This document shows positions 34,981-44,111 of a stretch of 64,000 nucleotides of DNA, in pieces. The stretch spans positions 1,488,001 through 1,552,000 of the forward strand of contig NZ_JAPENY010000001.1 in NCBI RefSeq assembly GCF_026341825.1, in the 5' to 3' direction. Source of the DNA: Streptomyces sp. NBC_00620. GTDB lineage: Bacteria; Actinomycetota; Actinomycetes; Streptomycetales; Streptomycetaceae. Below the pieces are notes generated by a model that made no database searches, had not been told where the DNA came from, and worked only from the letters and a program-made list of their open reading frames with translations. Position 1 is the stretch's first letter; every line of letters starts with the position of its first letter. The position numbers were made by a program, and so were the translations under genes.

Positions 34981-36272
34981 CAGCGGCCCGTGCCCCCGTA
35001 GACGACGGCCTCGTCGCTGTCGGAGTCGAGCCCGAAGGCGGAGTGCACGGCGCGCACCGCCTCGTTGACGTCGTCGGCGCGGGTGACGACCGAGATGCGG
35101 ATCTCGGAGGTCGAGATCAGCTCGATGTTCACGTTGGCGTCGGTCAGGGCCTCGAAGAAGCCGGCCGTGACACCCGGGTTCGTCTTCATGCCGGCGCCGA
35201 CGAGCGAGATCTTGCCGATCTGGTCGTCGTAGCGCAGCGAGTCGAAGCCGATGACATCCTTCGCCTTCTCCAGGGCGTCGATGGCCTTGCGGCCCTCGGT
35301 CTTGGGGAGGGTGAAGGAGATGTCGGTGAGACCCGTGGTGGCCGCCGACACGTTCTGCACGATCATGTCGATGTTGATCTCCGCGTTGGCGATGGCGCGG
35401 AAGATCGAGGCGGCCTCACCGGGCTTGTCCGGGACGCCGACGACCGTGATCTTGGCCTCGGAGGTGTCGTGAGCGACACCCGAGATGATGGCCTGCTCCA
35501 CCTTCTGGTCCCCTTGCTGCTGATTCTTCCGAACGGGTGGTTCGCTGCTGACCCAGGTGCCCTGCAGTCCGCTGAAGGACGAGCGCACATGGATCGGGAT
35601 GTTGTAGCGGCGCGCGTATTCCACACAGCGGTGGAGCAGCACCTTGGAGCCGGAGGCCGCCAGCTCCAGCATGTCCTCGAAGGCGATCCAGTCGATCTTC
35701 TGGGCCTTCTTGACCACCCGCGGGTCGGCGGTGAACACGCCGTCCACGTCGGTGTAGATCTCGCAGACCTCGGCGTCGAGGGCCGCCGCCAGCGCGACGG
35801 CGGTCGTGTCGGACCCGCCGCGCCCGAGCGTGGTGATGTCCTTCTTGTCCTGCGAGACGCCCTGGAACCCGGCGACGATGGCGATGTTGCCCTCGTCGAG
35901 GGCCGTACGGATACGGCCCGGCGTGACATCGATGATCCGCGCTTTGTTGTGGACCGAGTCGGTGATGACACCCGCCTGGCTGCCGGTGAACGACTGGGCG
36001 CTGTGGCCCAGGTTTTTGATCGCCATGGCCAGCAGCGCCATGGAGATCCGCTCTCCCGCGGTCAGCAGCATGTCGAACTCTCGCCCGCTGGGCATCGGAG
36101 ATACCTGCTCGGCGAGATCGATCAGCTCGTCCGTCGTGTCGCCCATCGCGGAAACGACCACGACCACCTGGTGGCCGTTCTTCTTCGCTTCCACGATTCG
36201 CTTGGCGACACGCTTGATGCCCTCGGCATCGGCTACGGAGGAACCTCCGTACTTCTGCACGACAAGGCCCAC
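34980..36272 (-). CDS. ask: Aspartate kinase
   Basis: 430 residues from GTG 36270-36272, with GAGGAG five bases upstream. Phosphorylates aspartate. Kinase domain features are [24 protein letters not shown] and [16 protein letters not shown]; two ACT domains at the C-terminus (about 265-420) provide feedback control. Actinobacterial aspartokinases often also make a separate small subunit from an internal start covering the ACT half, which is known for the family and not shown here. It is operonic with asd. Confidence 0.95.
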   Translation of the reverse strand: MGLVVQKYGGSSVADAEGIKRVAKRIVEAKKNGHQVVVVVSAMGDTTDELIDLAEQVSPMPSGREFDMLLTAGERISMALLAMAIKNLGHSAQSFTGSQAGVITDSVHNKARIIDVTPGRIRTALDEGNIAIVAGFQGVSQDKKDITTLGRGGSDTTAVALAAALDAEVCEIYTDVDGVFTADPRVVKKAQKIDWIAFEDMLELAASGSKVLLHRCVEYARRYNIPIHVRSSFSGLQGTWVSSEPPVRKNQQQGDQKVEQAIISGVAHDTSEAKITVVGVPDKPGEAASIFRAIANAEINIDMIVQNVSAATTGLTDISFTLPKTEGRKAIDALEKAKDVIGFDSLRYDDQIGKISLVGAGMKTNPGVTAGFFEALTDANVNIELISTSEIRISVVTRADDVNEAVRAVHSAFGLDSDSDEAVVYGGTGR

Positions 36273-36529
36273 GTGCGCTCCTCGATCAATCCGTATCTGC
36301 ACCGCACAACTGCGGTCGGCTCAGTCTAACGAGCGGCCGGAATTCCCCTCCGGGGTATCGCATCGTGAGATGTCCCGCCCACGAAGTGATCACCCGGTCC
36401 GTCAGGACAGCGAAGTCCTCCGGCCGCTCCGGAACGGCATCTGCCCGCCCCCGGGACCCGCCACGCGGGAAAGTGCGCCGTGTCACACAGGGGAGTCATG
36501 ACTCAACTTTCAAGTACTAGGGTTCGAGC

Positions 36530-37213
36530 GTGCGCGTACTCCTGGTGGAAGACGACGAGCCGGTCGCCGAATCGCTCCGGCGCGGCCTGCTGCGCTACGG
36601 CTTCGAGGTCGAGTGGGTGACCACGGGCGGGGCGGCCCTTACGTACGAGAGCCCCTACGACGTCGTCCTCCTCGACCTCGGGCTGCCCGACACCGACGGC
36701 CTCGACGTCTGCAAGGCGCTGCGGGCGCGCGGCGACGTCCCGATCATCGTGATCAGCGCGCGCAGCGACGAGACGGACCGCGTGGTCGGGCTCGAGCTCG
36801 GAGCGGACGACTACGTCACCAAACCCTTCGGTGTACGTGAGGTCATCGCGCGGATAAGGGCGGTGATGCGGCGCGCGCAGCCGCGCAACGACGCTTCGAC
36901 GACAGGCCCCGATCAGTACGGGGAGCACCTGACCATCGACCGCAAGGCCGCCCGCGTACGCCTGGACGGCGAGGAGGTCGCCCTCGCGCCCAAGGAGTAC
37001 GACCTGCTCGCGTTCCTCACCGAGGAGCCCGGCGCGCTGATGTCGCGCGAGCAGATCATGGAAGCGGTCTGGGACGCGAACTGGTTCGGGCCGACGAAGA
37101 CCCTCGACGTCCATGTGGCGGCGCTGCGGCGGAAGCTGGCGGGCGCGGTGACCATCGAAGCCGTACGGGGGGTCGGCTTCCGCCTGGAGATCGCCGGCGA
37201 GCTGCCCTCATGA
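36530..37213 (+). CDS. OmpR-family response regulator
   Basis: 227 residues, GTG start. Receiver domain: acidic pair at Asp8/Asp9 (VEDDE), phosphoacceptor Asp49 (VLLDLGLPDTDG) and conserved TKPF lysine near residue 104. C-terminal winged helix with KEYDLLAFLTEEPGALMSREQIMEAVW and GVGFRLE. It overlaps the histidine kinase by four bases (ATGA), a standard two-component operon. Target genes are unknown; it lies on the ask-proximal side of the accessory block. Confidence 0.93.
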   Translation: MRVLLVEDDEPVAESLRRGLLRYGFEVEWVTTGGAALTYESPYDVVLLDLGLPDTDGLDVCKALRARGDVPIIVISARSDETDRVVGLELGADDYVTKPFGVREVIARIRAVMRRAQPRNDASTTGPDQYGEHLTIDRKAARVRLDGEEVALAPKEYDLLAFLTEEPGALMSREQIMEAVWDANWFGPTKTLDVHVAALRRKLAGAVTIEAVRGVGFRLEIAGELPS

Positions 37214-38511
37214 TCCGGCAACTGATCGTCAGTTACGTCCTGTTGGTCGCCGTCGCCCTGACGGCCTTCACGGTGCCGGTGGCGTTCACGCTGACCGCGC
37301 AGTTGCGCGGGGACACCGAGGAGTCCGTACGGCGGGAGGCGCGGACCATGGCGCTGCTGCTCGCGGACGGGGACGCGGCCTCGCGGGCGGCGCTGACGCG
37401 GATGTCCGAGGCGTACGCCGCCGAGACGCCCGGAACGGTCGATGTGCTCCCGGCCTCGGCCACCGTCGGGAAGACCACGGCGCACTGGGGCGACGGGGCG
37501 CTGAAGGTGACCGTACCCGCGGTCGCGGAAGGCGGCCGGACGGTGGGCGCCGTCCAAGTCACCTACCCCACCTCGGACTTGACCTCCCGCCTGTGGCGGA
37601 TCTGGGGCTTCCGGGCGGTCCTCGCGGTGGGCGTGCTCGCGGTGGCCGCCGGCCTCGGTGCGCTGGTGGCCCGCCGACTCACCCGTCCGCTGCGCCAGTT
37701 GAACGAGATGGCGAGCCGTTTCGGCGACGGCGACCTGACGGCCCGCTCGCCGGTCACGGGCCCGCCGGAGACACAGCAGCTGGCCCGCACCCTGAACTCG
37801 GGCGCGGAACGGCTCGACATCCTGATCGACTCCCAGCGGATCTTCGTGGCCGACGCCTCGCACCAACTCCGTACACCTCTCACGGCGTTGCGCCTGTCGC
37901 TGGACAACATCGCGGACGGGGCCGATGACTTCTTCGTACGCGAGGACGTGGAGCAGGCGACGGCCGAAGTGGTGCGGATGAGCCGTCTGGTGAACGGTCT
38001 GCTCGTGCTCGCCCGGGCCGAGGCGAAGGTGTCCGCGGCGGAGGCGCTGCCGCTGCGGGAGCTGGTCGAGGAGCGGCTGAGCGTGTGGAGACCGGCCGCC
38101 GAGGAGCGCGGGGTCACCATCGCGCTCGAGGGAGAGTTCGGCGGCCGGCCGGCTGTGCTGGCCAGCCCGGGACACCTGGACCAGGTCCTCGACAACGTGC
38201 TCTCCAACGCCCTGGAGGTGTCCCCCGACGGCACGACGATCACCGTACGGGTGTCAGTGGACGCCGACTCGGTGGAACTGTCGGTCCTCGACCAGGGTCC
38301 CGGCATGTCGGACGCCGAGAAGTCCCGCGCCTTCGACCGCTTCTGGCGCGGTCAGGGCCTGACCGGGCGCTCCGGCTCCGGGCTCGGCCTCGCCATCGTC
38401 AAGCAGCTGGTGACCGACGACGGCGGGACCGTGGCCCTGCGGGACGCGCCCGAGGGCGGGCTGTGCGTGGCGGTCAGTCTCCGTCCGGCAGCAGCGAGGA
38501 GTGGTGGTTGA
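37210..38511 (+). CDS. Sensor histidine kinase
   Basis: 433 residues. Membrane helices at about 5-25 and 136-158 flank an extracellular sensor of about 110 residues; then HAMP (RRLTRPLRQLNEMA), H-box DASHQLRTPLTALR with phospho-His218, N-box DNVLSNALE, DQGPGMS and GSGLGLAIVKQL. The last 38 bases run antisense over the 3' end of the neighbouring SnoaL-like gene (38474-38511). Confidence 0.93.
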   Translation: MIRQLIVSYVLLVAVALTAFTVPVAFTLTAQLRGDTEESVRREARTMALLLADGDAASRAALTRMSEAYAAETPGTVDVLPASATVGKTTAHWGDGALKVTVPAVAEGGRTVGAVQVTYPTSDLTSRLWRIWGFRAVLAVGVLAVAAGLGALVARRLTRPLRQLNEMASRFGDGDLTARSPVTGPPETQQLARTLNSGAERLDILIDSQRIFVADASHQLRTPLTALRLSLDNIADGADDFFVREDVEQATAEVVRMSRLVNGLLVLARAEAKVSAAEALPLRELVEERLSVWRPAAEERGVTIALEGEFGGRPAVLASPGHLDQVLDNVLSNALEVSPDGTTITVRVSVDADSVELSVLDQGPGMSDAEKSRAFDRFWRGQGLTGRSGSGLGLAIVKQLVTDDGGTVALRDAPEGGLCVAVSLRPAAARSGG

Positions 38512-38977
38512 CGATCAGCCACTCGCCGTCGCGCTTCTCGTACTCGTACGTGTAGCGGGCCTCGGCGGTGCTCTTCGCGCCGGTCGCCGGGTCGGTGAGC
38601 TGGAACTCGTACAGGCCCGTGTCGATGGCGGAGTTGTTGTCGAGAACGTTGATCACCGTCTGGACCTTGGATGCCTCGGGCTTCTTCGCGAGGAAGCCCT
38701 CCATGTAGTCCACGATCCCCGCGTGGTCCGTACGGATCTCGGCCGAGAGGGTGGGCAGCAGCACCGCGTCGTCCGCGTATCTGTCGGCGACGACCTCCGG
38801 GTCGCCCGTCCGCAGCGCGGCGCTCCAGCCGTCGAAGAGAGCGGCGATCTCCTTCTTGGTGGGCTTGCCGCTCTGGTGCTCCGGGGTGGCCGCGCTGACG
38901 CCGGCGGTGATGGTTCCTGCGGCGATCAGGGCCGCGGCGGTGGCTATCGCGGCGCGGGTGCGTATGTGACGTTGCAT
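38474..38977 (-). CDS. Secreted SnoaL-like protein, paralogue 1
   Basis: 167 residues; AGGAG is correctly spaced for ATG 38977. Signal peptide (RTRAAIATAAALIAAGTITAGVSAA) then an NTF2/SnoaL-type domain: KKEIAALFDGWSAALRTGDPEVVADRYADDAVLLPTLS. SgcJ/EcaC-like family, cone fold, ligand unknown. Its 3' end overlaps the convergent histidine kinase gene. The neighbouring gene encodes a close paralogue. Confidence 0.87.
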   Translation of the reverse strand: MQRHIRTRAAIATAAALIAAGTITAGVSAATPEHQSGKPTKKEIAALFDGWSAALRTGDPEVVADRYADDAVLLPTLSAEIRTDHAGIVDYMEGFLAKKPEASKVQTVINVLDNNSAIDTGLYEFQLTDPATGAKSTAEARYTYEYEKRDGEWLIVNHHSSLLPDGD

Positions 38978-39118
38978 CACAACTCCTGTGCATGGGGGGT
39001 TCGTTGCTCCGTCTTGGTGCCTTCCGGGAGCGGTTCAACCTTCCTCTCGCGCAGGTAAAGAGCCGCCCTGGAAACGATCAGCGCATGGCCAAGGTTTGCC
39101 GAGGATTCAGGGGGAGGG

Positions 39119-39622
39119 TCAGCCCGCGGCCGGCAGCACGGAGGAGTGGTGGTTGACGATCAGCCACTTGCCGCCGCGCTTCTCGTACTCGTACGTGTAG
39201 CGGGCCTCGACCTCGCGCTTCTCGCCGGTCTCGGGGTCGGTCAGCGTGAACTCGTACAGACCCGCGTCGATGGCGGAGTTGCTGTCGAGAACGTTGACGA
39301 CGGTGCGGATCTTCTTGCCCTGCGGCTTGTTCGCCAGGAAGTGCTCGAAGTAGTCGACGATCCCCGCGCGGTCCGTACGGATCTCCGGCGAGACGGTGGG
39401 GAGAAGCACCGCGTCGCTCGCGTACCGGTCGGCCACCGTCTCGGCGTCGCCGGTGGCGAGGGCCGCGTTCCACCCGTCGAAGAGGGCGGCGATCTGCGCC
39501 TTGGTGGGCTTGGTGCTCTTCGACTCCGGGCCGGCCGCGCTGACGCCGACGGTGACGGTGCCCGCCGCGACGAGGGCGGCGGCGGTGGCTATCGCGGCGC
39601 GGGTACGGGTCTGGCGCTTCAT
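39119..39622 (-). CDS. Secreted SnoaL-like protein, paralogue 2
   Basis: 167 residues, the same length and layout as paralogue 1, and matching it at most positions through the domain (AALFDGWNAALATGDAETVADRYASDAVLLPTVS; EARYTYEYEKRGGKWLIVNHHSSVLP). Signal peptide MKRQTRTRAAIATAAALVAAG. Upstream DNA of both genes shares words (GTTGCTCC, GGTAA), so promoter and gene were duplicated together. Confidence 0.87.
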   Translation of the reverse strand: MKRQTRTRAAIATAAALVAAGTVTVGVSAAGPESKSTKPTKAQIAALFDGWNAALATGDAETVADRYASDAVLLPTVSPEIRTDRAGIVDYFEHFLANKPQGKKIRTVVNVLDSNSAIDAGLYEFTLTDPETGEKREVEARYTYEYEKRGGKWLIVNHHSSVLPAAG

Positions 39623-39742
39623 GGCAACTCCAGTGCGGGTGAGGTGGGTTGCTCCTCTTCGGTGGGAGCAGTTCCACTTTCTCTTCGCACTGGTTAAGGG
39701 CCGTGCAGCGGACGTGCAGGGGACGGCCAGGGTCTTTCCAAA

Positions 39743-41839
39743 TCAGTCGGGCCGCGCGGGGGACCCGAGGTAGAGCCACCCTCGCATCTTCCGCGCATAC
39801 GCGGAGTCACCGAGCGCCTGCATAGTGTCCTCAAGGACCGCCGGTGCCAGTGCGTCGGCCTGCGCGCCCTCTCCGGCCGACCGGAGGAGCATCACGTGGA
39901 TGGCACGAGCCACCAGTGTCATCACGTGGGATCTGCCGTAGATCATCCCGAACTCGGCGACAGCCTCCTCGATCAGCAGGGCGGCCTCGTCGAAGTCACC
40001 CGCCTCCCGCCGTGTGTAGAACAGTTCCATTCTGAGGTGGACAACGGTCGGATGGCCTTTCCCCAACGTTGTGATCGCGTCGGCGAGTTGGCTCTCAAGG
40101 GAACGAACGGAAGCCTCGCCGCCTTGTTCCGGGCCCAGTTCCCGACGGAGTCTGTGCAGCAGCAGACGGGCATTGTGGGTCCCCGGGTGGTCATCGCCCA
40201 GCGCACGTGCCGCGGCTTCGGCGTTCTCGCGTGCGAGTGTCAGCGCGCGCTCCCCATCGCCTGTCTTCTCCAGCACGTCGGCCAACAGGCCACGAGTCTG
40301 GAACACCTTCGGATGATCGGCCCCCAGCGCACGCTCGGTGTCCGCCAGAATCTGCTCGTAGAGGACGAGGGCCAGGTCGAATCTCTCCACACCCTGATAT
40401 CCCACGGCCAGCCGGCTGCGGGCCAGGCGCACCTTCTCGTGGTCCGGGCCCCAGACAAGCAGAGCCGCGGTGACCGCGCGCTTGCCCAGCGCCAACCCGC
40501 GTTCGAAATGGCCGTCCCTCGCGTACTGCGACGCCGCCTCGCCGTAGAGCTCCGCCATCTCGGCCGTGTCCGTCTCCGGTGCGGTTCTCGACGCCAAAGC
40601 CTCGACATGCGCCGCCCAGACACGGTGGGCGTCCTCCCATTCGCCGTCCTCGTCGGTCGCCGTCTCCAACTCCAGAAGTAGCCGCACGGCGATCTCGCGC
40701 CCAACCTCGACACGCCTGGGATCCGGGCGCGGACCAGCACGCTCCGGCGTACGGGCCACCGCCTGCACCAACCGGTGCACCGAGATCGTGCTACCACGCA
40801 GAGTGATCATGCTGTGGGCCGCGAGGCGCCGGATCGCCTCGGTGATCTCCGGCGGGCTCCCGAGGAACTCCAGGTACGTACGCGGAATTCCGTCCGGCGC
40901 CCACCAGCCGGTGGCCTCCAGGATCATCTGGGCCGCCGGGGTGTCGGCAAGCCGCGTCAGCGTCACGTTCCAGACCCGGGCCACCGTCCGCTCCGCGTCA
41001 CCGCCTTCCGCCGTGGCCGCGTACATGTCCGCCGGATAACTGGCCAGCAGCGTCAGGTACTTACTCGGACTGATCCCCGCTTCCCGGCAGTACGCGGCGG
41101 CCTGGTCGACCGCCAGCGGCAGGTACCCCAACTCACGGCACAACTCCTCGACGCCGCCGCTCTGCCCCGGACAGACCTTCGTGAACAGCTCGACCGCCTC
41201 CGCCGGTTCGAGCACGTCCAGGTCCAGTGGCTCGGCGATCCCCCGCCAACTCGTCGCGCCCCGGCGGGTGGTGATCAGGAAGCGGCCACCCGGCGCCCGC
41301 GCGAGGAGGTGCCGGATGTCGGCGGGGTCGGAGACGTTGTCGAGGACGAGCAGCCAGCCGTCGTTGGCGGCCAGCCACTGGAGCGTACGTTCGCGGAAGG
41401 CGTCCTCGGACAGGACGTCGACCAGGGCGGGCTGAAGCGCGCGGCCGAGGGCGGCGAGGCCCGCGTCCACACCGGTCCGGGACTCGGCGGTGATCCACCA
41501 GACCGGGTTGAAGTCCGCCGCCCGGCCGATCGCCCAGTGCGCGGCCAGCGTCGACTTCCCGATCCCACCCAGCCCGTGCACGGCGTGCACGACCACACCG
41601 CCGGGTTCGCCGAACGCCTCGTCCAGCAGCGCGAGTTCGCGCCCACGTCCGACGAACTGCGCGCTGCGGTCGGGGACGTTGCGCACCGGGAAGGTGCAGG
41701 GCTCCAGCGCGAACGCCTCCGGCGGCAGCATCGTCGCGTGCTCGGCCAGCGTGGCGAAGTCTCCGGTCGCCACCTGCCGGATGTTCCCGCCTGCGGCGAC
41801 CGAGCGGTCTCCGGAGGCCTCTACCGGGCCGCCTGTCAC
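39743..41839 (-). CDS. NB-ARC-TPR STAND ATPase with N-terminal Gly-rich motif
   Basis: 698 residues. GTG start overlaps the stop of the upstream 2-TM gene (GTGA). Order: motif VEASGDRSVAAGGNI...ATGD (6-27); FVGRGRELALLDEAF entry to NB-ARC; P-loop GLGGIGKST (89-97); Walker B WLLVLDNV (161-168 region); GYLPLAVDQAAAY; winged-helix-like region; then TPRs (about 430-690). STAND/NLR proteins oligomerise on sensing a signal. The short N-terminal motif is shared with the partner protein and may nucleate it (inference). No enzymatic effector domain is present, so the effector is probably in trans. Confidence 0.88.
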   Translation of the reverse strand: MTGGPVEASGDRSVAAGGNIRQVATGDFATLAEHATMLPPEAFALEPCTFPVRNVPDRSAQFVGRGRELALLDEAFGEPGGVVVHAVHGLGGIGKSTLAAHWAIGRAADFNPVWWITAESRTGVDAGLAALGRALQPALVDVLSEDAFRERTLQWLAANDGWLLVLDNVSDPADIRHLLARAPGGRFLITTRRGATSWRGIAEPLDLDVLEPAEAVELFTKVCPGQSGGVEELCRELGYLPLAVDQAAAYCREAGISPSKYLTLLASYPADMYAATAEGGDAERTVARVWNVTLTRLADTPAAQMILEATGWWAPDGIPRTYLEFLGSPPEITEAIRRLAAHSMITLRGSTISVHRLVQAVARTPERAGPRPDPRRVEVGREIAVRLLLELETATDEDGEWEDAHRVWAAHVEALASRTAPETDTAEMAELYGEAASQYARDGHFERGLALGKRAVTAALLVWGPDHEKVRLARSRLAVGYQGVERFDLALVLYEQILADTERALGADHPKVFQTRGLLADVLEKTGDGERALTLARENAEAAARALGDDHPGTHNARLLLHRLRRELGPEQGGEASVRSLESQLADAITTLGKGHPTVVHLRMELFYTRREAGDFDEAALLIEEAVAEFGMIYGRSHVMTLVARAIHVMLLRSAGEGAQADALAPAVLEDTMQALGDSAYARKMRGWLYLGSPARPD

Positions 41840-42039
41840 GAGTCGCCCGTCGACGCGTTGCCGATGTCGCCGCCGGCGGCGACGGAACGGTCACCGGAGG
41901 CAGTGACGGTGCCGCCGGGGGGCGGGGGCGGGGCGGGCGTAGTCGGTGCTGGTGGAGCCGTGGCCGTGCTGCCGTCGCCTGTCGCCACCGATCCGATGTT
42001 CCCGCCGGCGGCGACGGACCGATCACCGCTCGCGGTCAC
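41759..42039 (-). repeat. Three copies of one 22-residue motif across two genes
   Basis: Coding copies at 41759-41824 (NB-ARC N-terminus), 41842-41907 and 41974-42039 (2-TM protein tail). The shared core is SGDRSVAAGGNI or SGDRSVAAGGDI, then a short link, then TGD. Similarity is stronger in protein than in DNA. Confidence 0.9.
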
Positions 42040-42243
42040 CGAGGACTCGGGGGCCGCGGGGGCCGACGACTGGGTGACCAGCACGTACAGCGTGAGCGCG
42101 AGCCCGATCAGCGCGGCGGCGCCTCCCGCCACGCTCGCCCATGGGTCCGCCGCGTCGACGTCGAGCAGGCCGCCGACGACCAGTCCGACGGCCCCCGCCG
42201 CACACAGCCCAATTCCGGTCCACAGCACTGTCTTTGGCCCCAT
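41836..42243 (-). CDS. Small 2-TM protein with two Gly-rich motifs
   Basis: 135 residues from ATG 42241-42243 (a GTG six bases earlier is possible). Two membrane helices at about 4-26 and 36-56 form a hairpin, leaving a tail with two near-identical motifs (69-90 and 113-134) separated by a Pro/Thr linker. The same motif begins the downstream NB-ARC protein. Layout resembles NLR-effector pairs in which a short sequence templates aggregation. The tail is probably cytoplasmic, and the helices may form a pore or membrane-lesion effector. No family is recognised. Confidence 0.85.
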   Translation of the reverse strand: MGPKTVLWTGIGLCAAGAVGLVVGGLLDVDAADPWASVAGGAAALIGLALTLYVLVTQSSAPAAPESSVTASGDRSVAAGGNIGSVATGDGSTATAPPAPTTPAPPPPPGGTVTASGDRSVAAGGDIGNASTGDS

Positions 42244-42305
42244 ACACACATCATGGCGTGCCAGGGTGTCGATCGCGTGGACCCAATGCGAGGAGGTTGT
42301 CGGCT

Positions 42306-43040
42306 GTGGCAGGTCCCGAGTGGGCGAACAGCCTGCTGCTGGGCGGAATCGTGCTGCTGGGCTCCTCCGTCCAGTGGCTCACGGGAATGGGCTTCGCCCT
42401 GGTCGCCGTACCGGCGCTGGTACTCCTGCTCGGCCCTGCCCAGGGCGTCGTACTCGCCAACTGCGCGGCCGGAGCCATCAGCGTGGTCGGCCTCGCGGGC
42501 GGCTGGCGCCGGGTACGCCTGCGCGCCATGGTGCCGCTGTGCGTGGCAGCGGCGTGCACCGTACCCGCCGGCACCTGGCTGGCCCGAAAACTCCCGGAAC
42601 CCGCGTTGCTCGCCGCCATGGGAGCGCTGGTGACGGTCGCCGTGACGCTGGTGATGGGGGGCGCCCGAGTGCCTGCCCTACGCGGAGGCGGAGGCGCGGT
42701 GGCCGCAGGAGCCGTCGGCGGATTCATGAACTCGGCGGCGGGGGTCGGGGGTCCGCCACTGTCCCTGTACGCGGTCAACGCGGGCTGGACAGTACGGGAG
42801 TTCGTGCCGAACGCGATGTTCTACGGGGTGGTGGTGAACGTCTTCTCGGTCGCCGCGAACGGGATCCCCCGGCTCAGCGCGCCGGTGTGGGGGCTTGCGG
42901 TCACTGGGATGGTGGCGGGGGGCTTGATCGGCCGGGCGCTTGCCCAGCGGGTACCGGAGAAGCGGGCGCGGATGCTGGTGCTGGGGCTGGCGCTGGCCGG
43001 GGGGCTCACTACTTTGGGGAAGGGGTTGTGGGGGCTGTAG
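42306..43040 (+). CDS. TSUP-family membrane transporter
   Basis: 244 residues, GTG start with GAGGAGG nine bases upstream. About seven to eight hydrophobic segments; the sequence opens LGGIVLLGSSVQWLTGMGFALVAVPALVLLLGPAQGVVLANC and has NSAAGVGGPPLSLYAV in the middle, the duplicated Gly-rich motif of sulfite-exporter TauE/SafE proteins. Substrate unknown (sulfur or organic anions likely). It is divergent from the 2-TM/NB-ARC pair, with only 62 bases between start codons. Confidence 0.87.
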   Translation: MAGPEWANSLLLGGIVLLGSSVQWLTGMGFALVAVPALVLLLGPAQGVVLANCAAGAISVVGLAGGWRRVRLRAMVPLCVAAACTVPAGTWLARKLPEPALLAAMGALVTVAVTLVMGGARVPALRGGGGAVAAGAVGGFMNSAAGVGGPPLSLYAVNAGWTVREFVPNAMFYGVVVNVFSVAANGIPRLSAPVWGLAVTGMVAGGLIGRALAQRVPEKRARMLVLGLALAGGLTTLGKGLWGL

Positions 43041-43218
43041 GGACTGCGGAGATGAAGGCGGACCAGGCGGGGGCCGCTATGTACAGTTCGGAGCCCGCGG
43101 GGACCTTTGAGTCGCGTACGTGGACCGTCATCTTCAGTGCAGGGATGGCGACTTCGACGCAGGCGCCGCCCTCGCCGTCGCTGTAGCTGGCCTTGAACCA
43201 CTTCAGCTCGTCGTTCAT
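43009..43218 (-). CDS. DUF397 small protein
   Basis: 69 residues: LKWFKASYSDGEGGACVEVAI and VHVRDSKVP match DUF397. These small proteins partner Scr1-type DNA-binding proteins in Streptomyces and are thought to act as an antitoxin or anti-regulator. Start overlaps the stop of the upstream HTH gene (ATGA), so the pair is coupled. Its 3' end overlaps the convergent TSUP gene. Confidence 0.9.
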   Translation of the reverse strand: MNDELKWFKASYSDGEGGACVEVAIPALKMTVHVRDSKVPAGSELYIAAPAWSAFISAVPTAPTTPSPK

Positions 43219-44027
43219 AGCTCATCCACCATCCGCTCGATGAAGCGGGCCGACTCGTCAGGGTCGAGGGCCATCATGCGGATCATGCTAAGCCGCTCGG
43301 TCTGCGCGCTGACGACTGCCGGGTCGGAGGTCAGCTGGCTTGTCGACGGGGCCTCCGTGTAGGCGAAACGCTCGTGGTCCCTGGTCTCCAGGAGCACCAT
43401 CGGGCCGTGGAGTGCAGCGGTCATCGCCCTGCCGTAGGGCAACACCTGGATCGAGATGTTGCGCACCTTCGCCATCTCCAAGAGGTGCAGCAGCTGCTCC
43501 TTGTCCACGTACGGGCCGCGCAGTGCCGCCTCGTACAAGGCATAGCTGCAGGCTGCCAACGGCTTGCGCGTGTGGATGCCCTGGCGCTCCAGCCTGGCCA
43601 TGACCCGCTCCTCGACGGTCTCTTCATCGAGGGGCGGAGTGTGGTTGCCGATCAGCGCCCTCGCGTAGGCCTCGGTCTGCAACAGCCCCGGGATCAGGGC
43701 AACTTCGTACCACCAGAGGTTGATCGCCTCGCGCTCGTACTCCATGTAGTCCTGAGCCCGCGCCGGAAACTTCTCCCGCTTCAGGTACTCCTTCGCCGCG
43801 CTGAGCAACCCCTCGGCATGGCACAACTCATCGGCCGCATCCAGCACGCGCGGCGTCGGCATGCGCACGCCCTGCTCCATCGACTTGATGGTGTCCGGCG
43901 AGTAGTTGGAGGCGGCGGCCAGCTCCTCGCGGGTCACGTTCGCCTTGGTGCGCCAGCGTTTCAGCTGGTTGCCGCTGTAGCGCCAGTTGATCGGCACCGA
44001 AGAAGCGGAGTTGTACTGGACTGACAC
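43215..44027 (-). CDS. Scr1-type helix-turn-helix regulator (DUF5753)
   Basis: 270 residues, GTG start 44025-44027 with GGAGGT upstream. N-terminal XRE HTH (LKRWRTKANVTREELAAASNYSPDTIKSMEQGVRMPTPRVL, about 17-60), then the DUF5753 domain (WWYEVALIPGLLQTEAYARALI ... EVMARLERQ). Members pair with DUF397 proteins and act in developmental control or as toxin-antitoxin-like modules. Its neighbourhood with STAND genes suggests involvement in conflict control (inference). Confidence 0.9.
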   Translation of the reverse strand: MSVQYNSASSVPINWRYSGNQLKRWRTKANVTREELAAASNYSPDTIKSMEQGVRMPTPRVLDAADELCHAEGLLSAAKEYLKREKFPARAQDYMEYEREAINLWWYEVALIPGLLQTEAYARALIGNHTPPLDEETVEERVMARLERQGIHTRKPLAACSYALYEAALRGPYVDKEQLLHLLEMAKVRNISIQVLPYGRAMTAALHGPMVLLETRDHERFAYTEAPSTSQLTSDPAVVSAQTERLSMIRMMALDPDESARFIERMVDEL

Positions 44028-44111
44028 AGCGGCCACCTCCGACCGATACACCCCGGCGTGTATCCCCTCGGTCACTACCGAGCGTAGCCTCGCGACCGCC
44101 ACCGTGTGACC

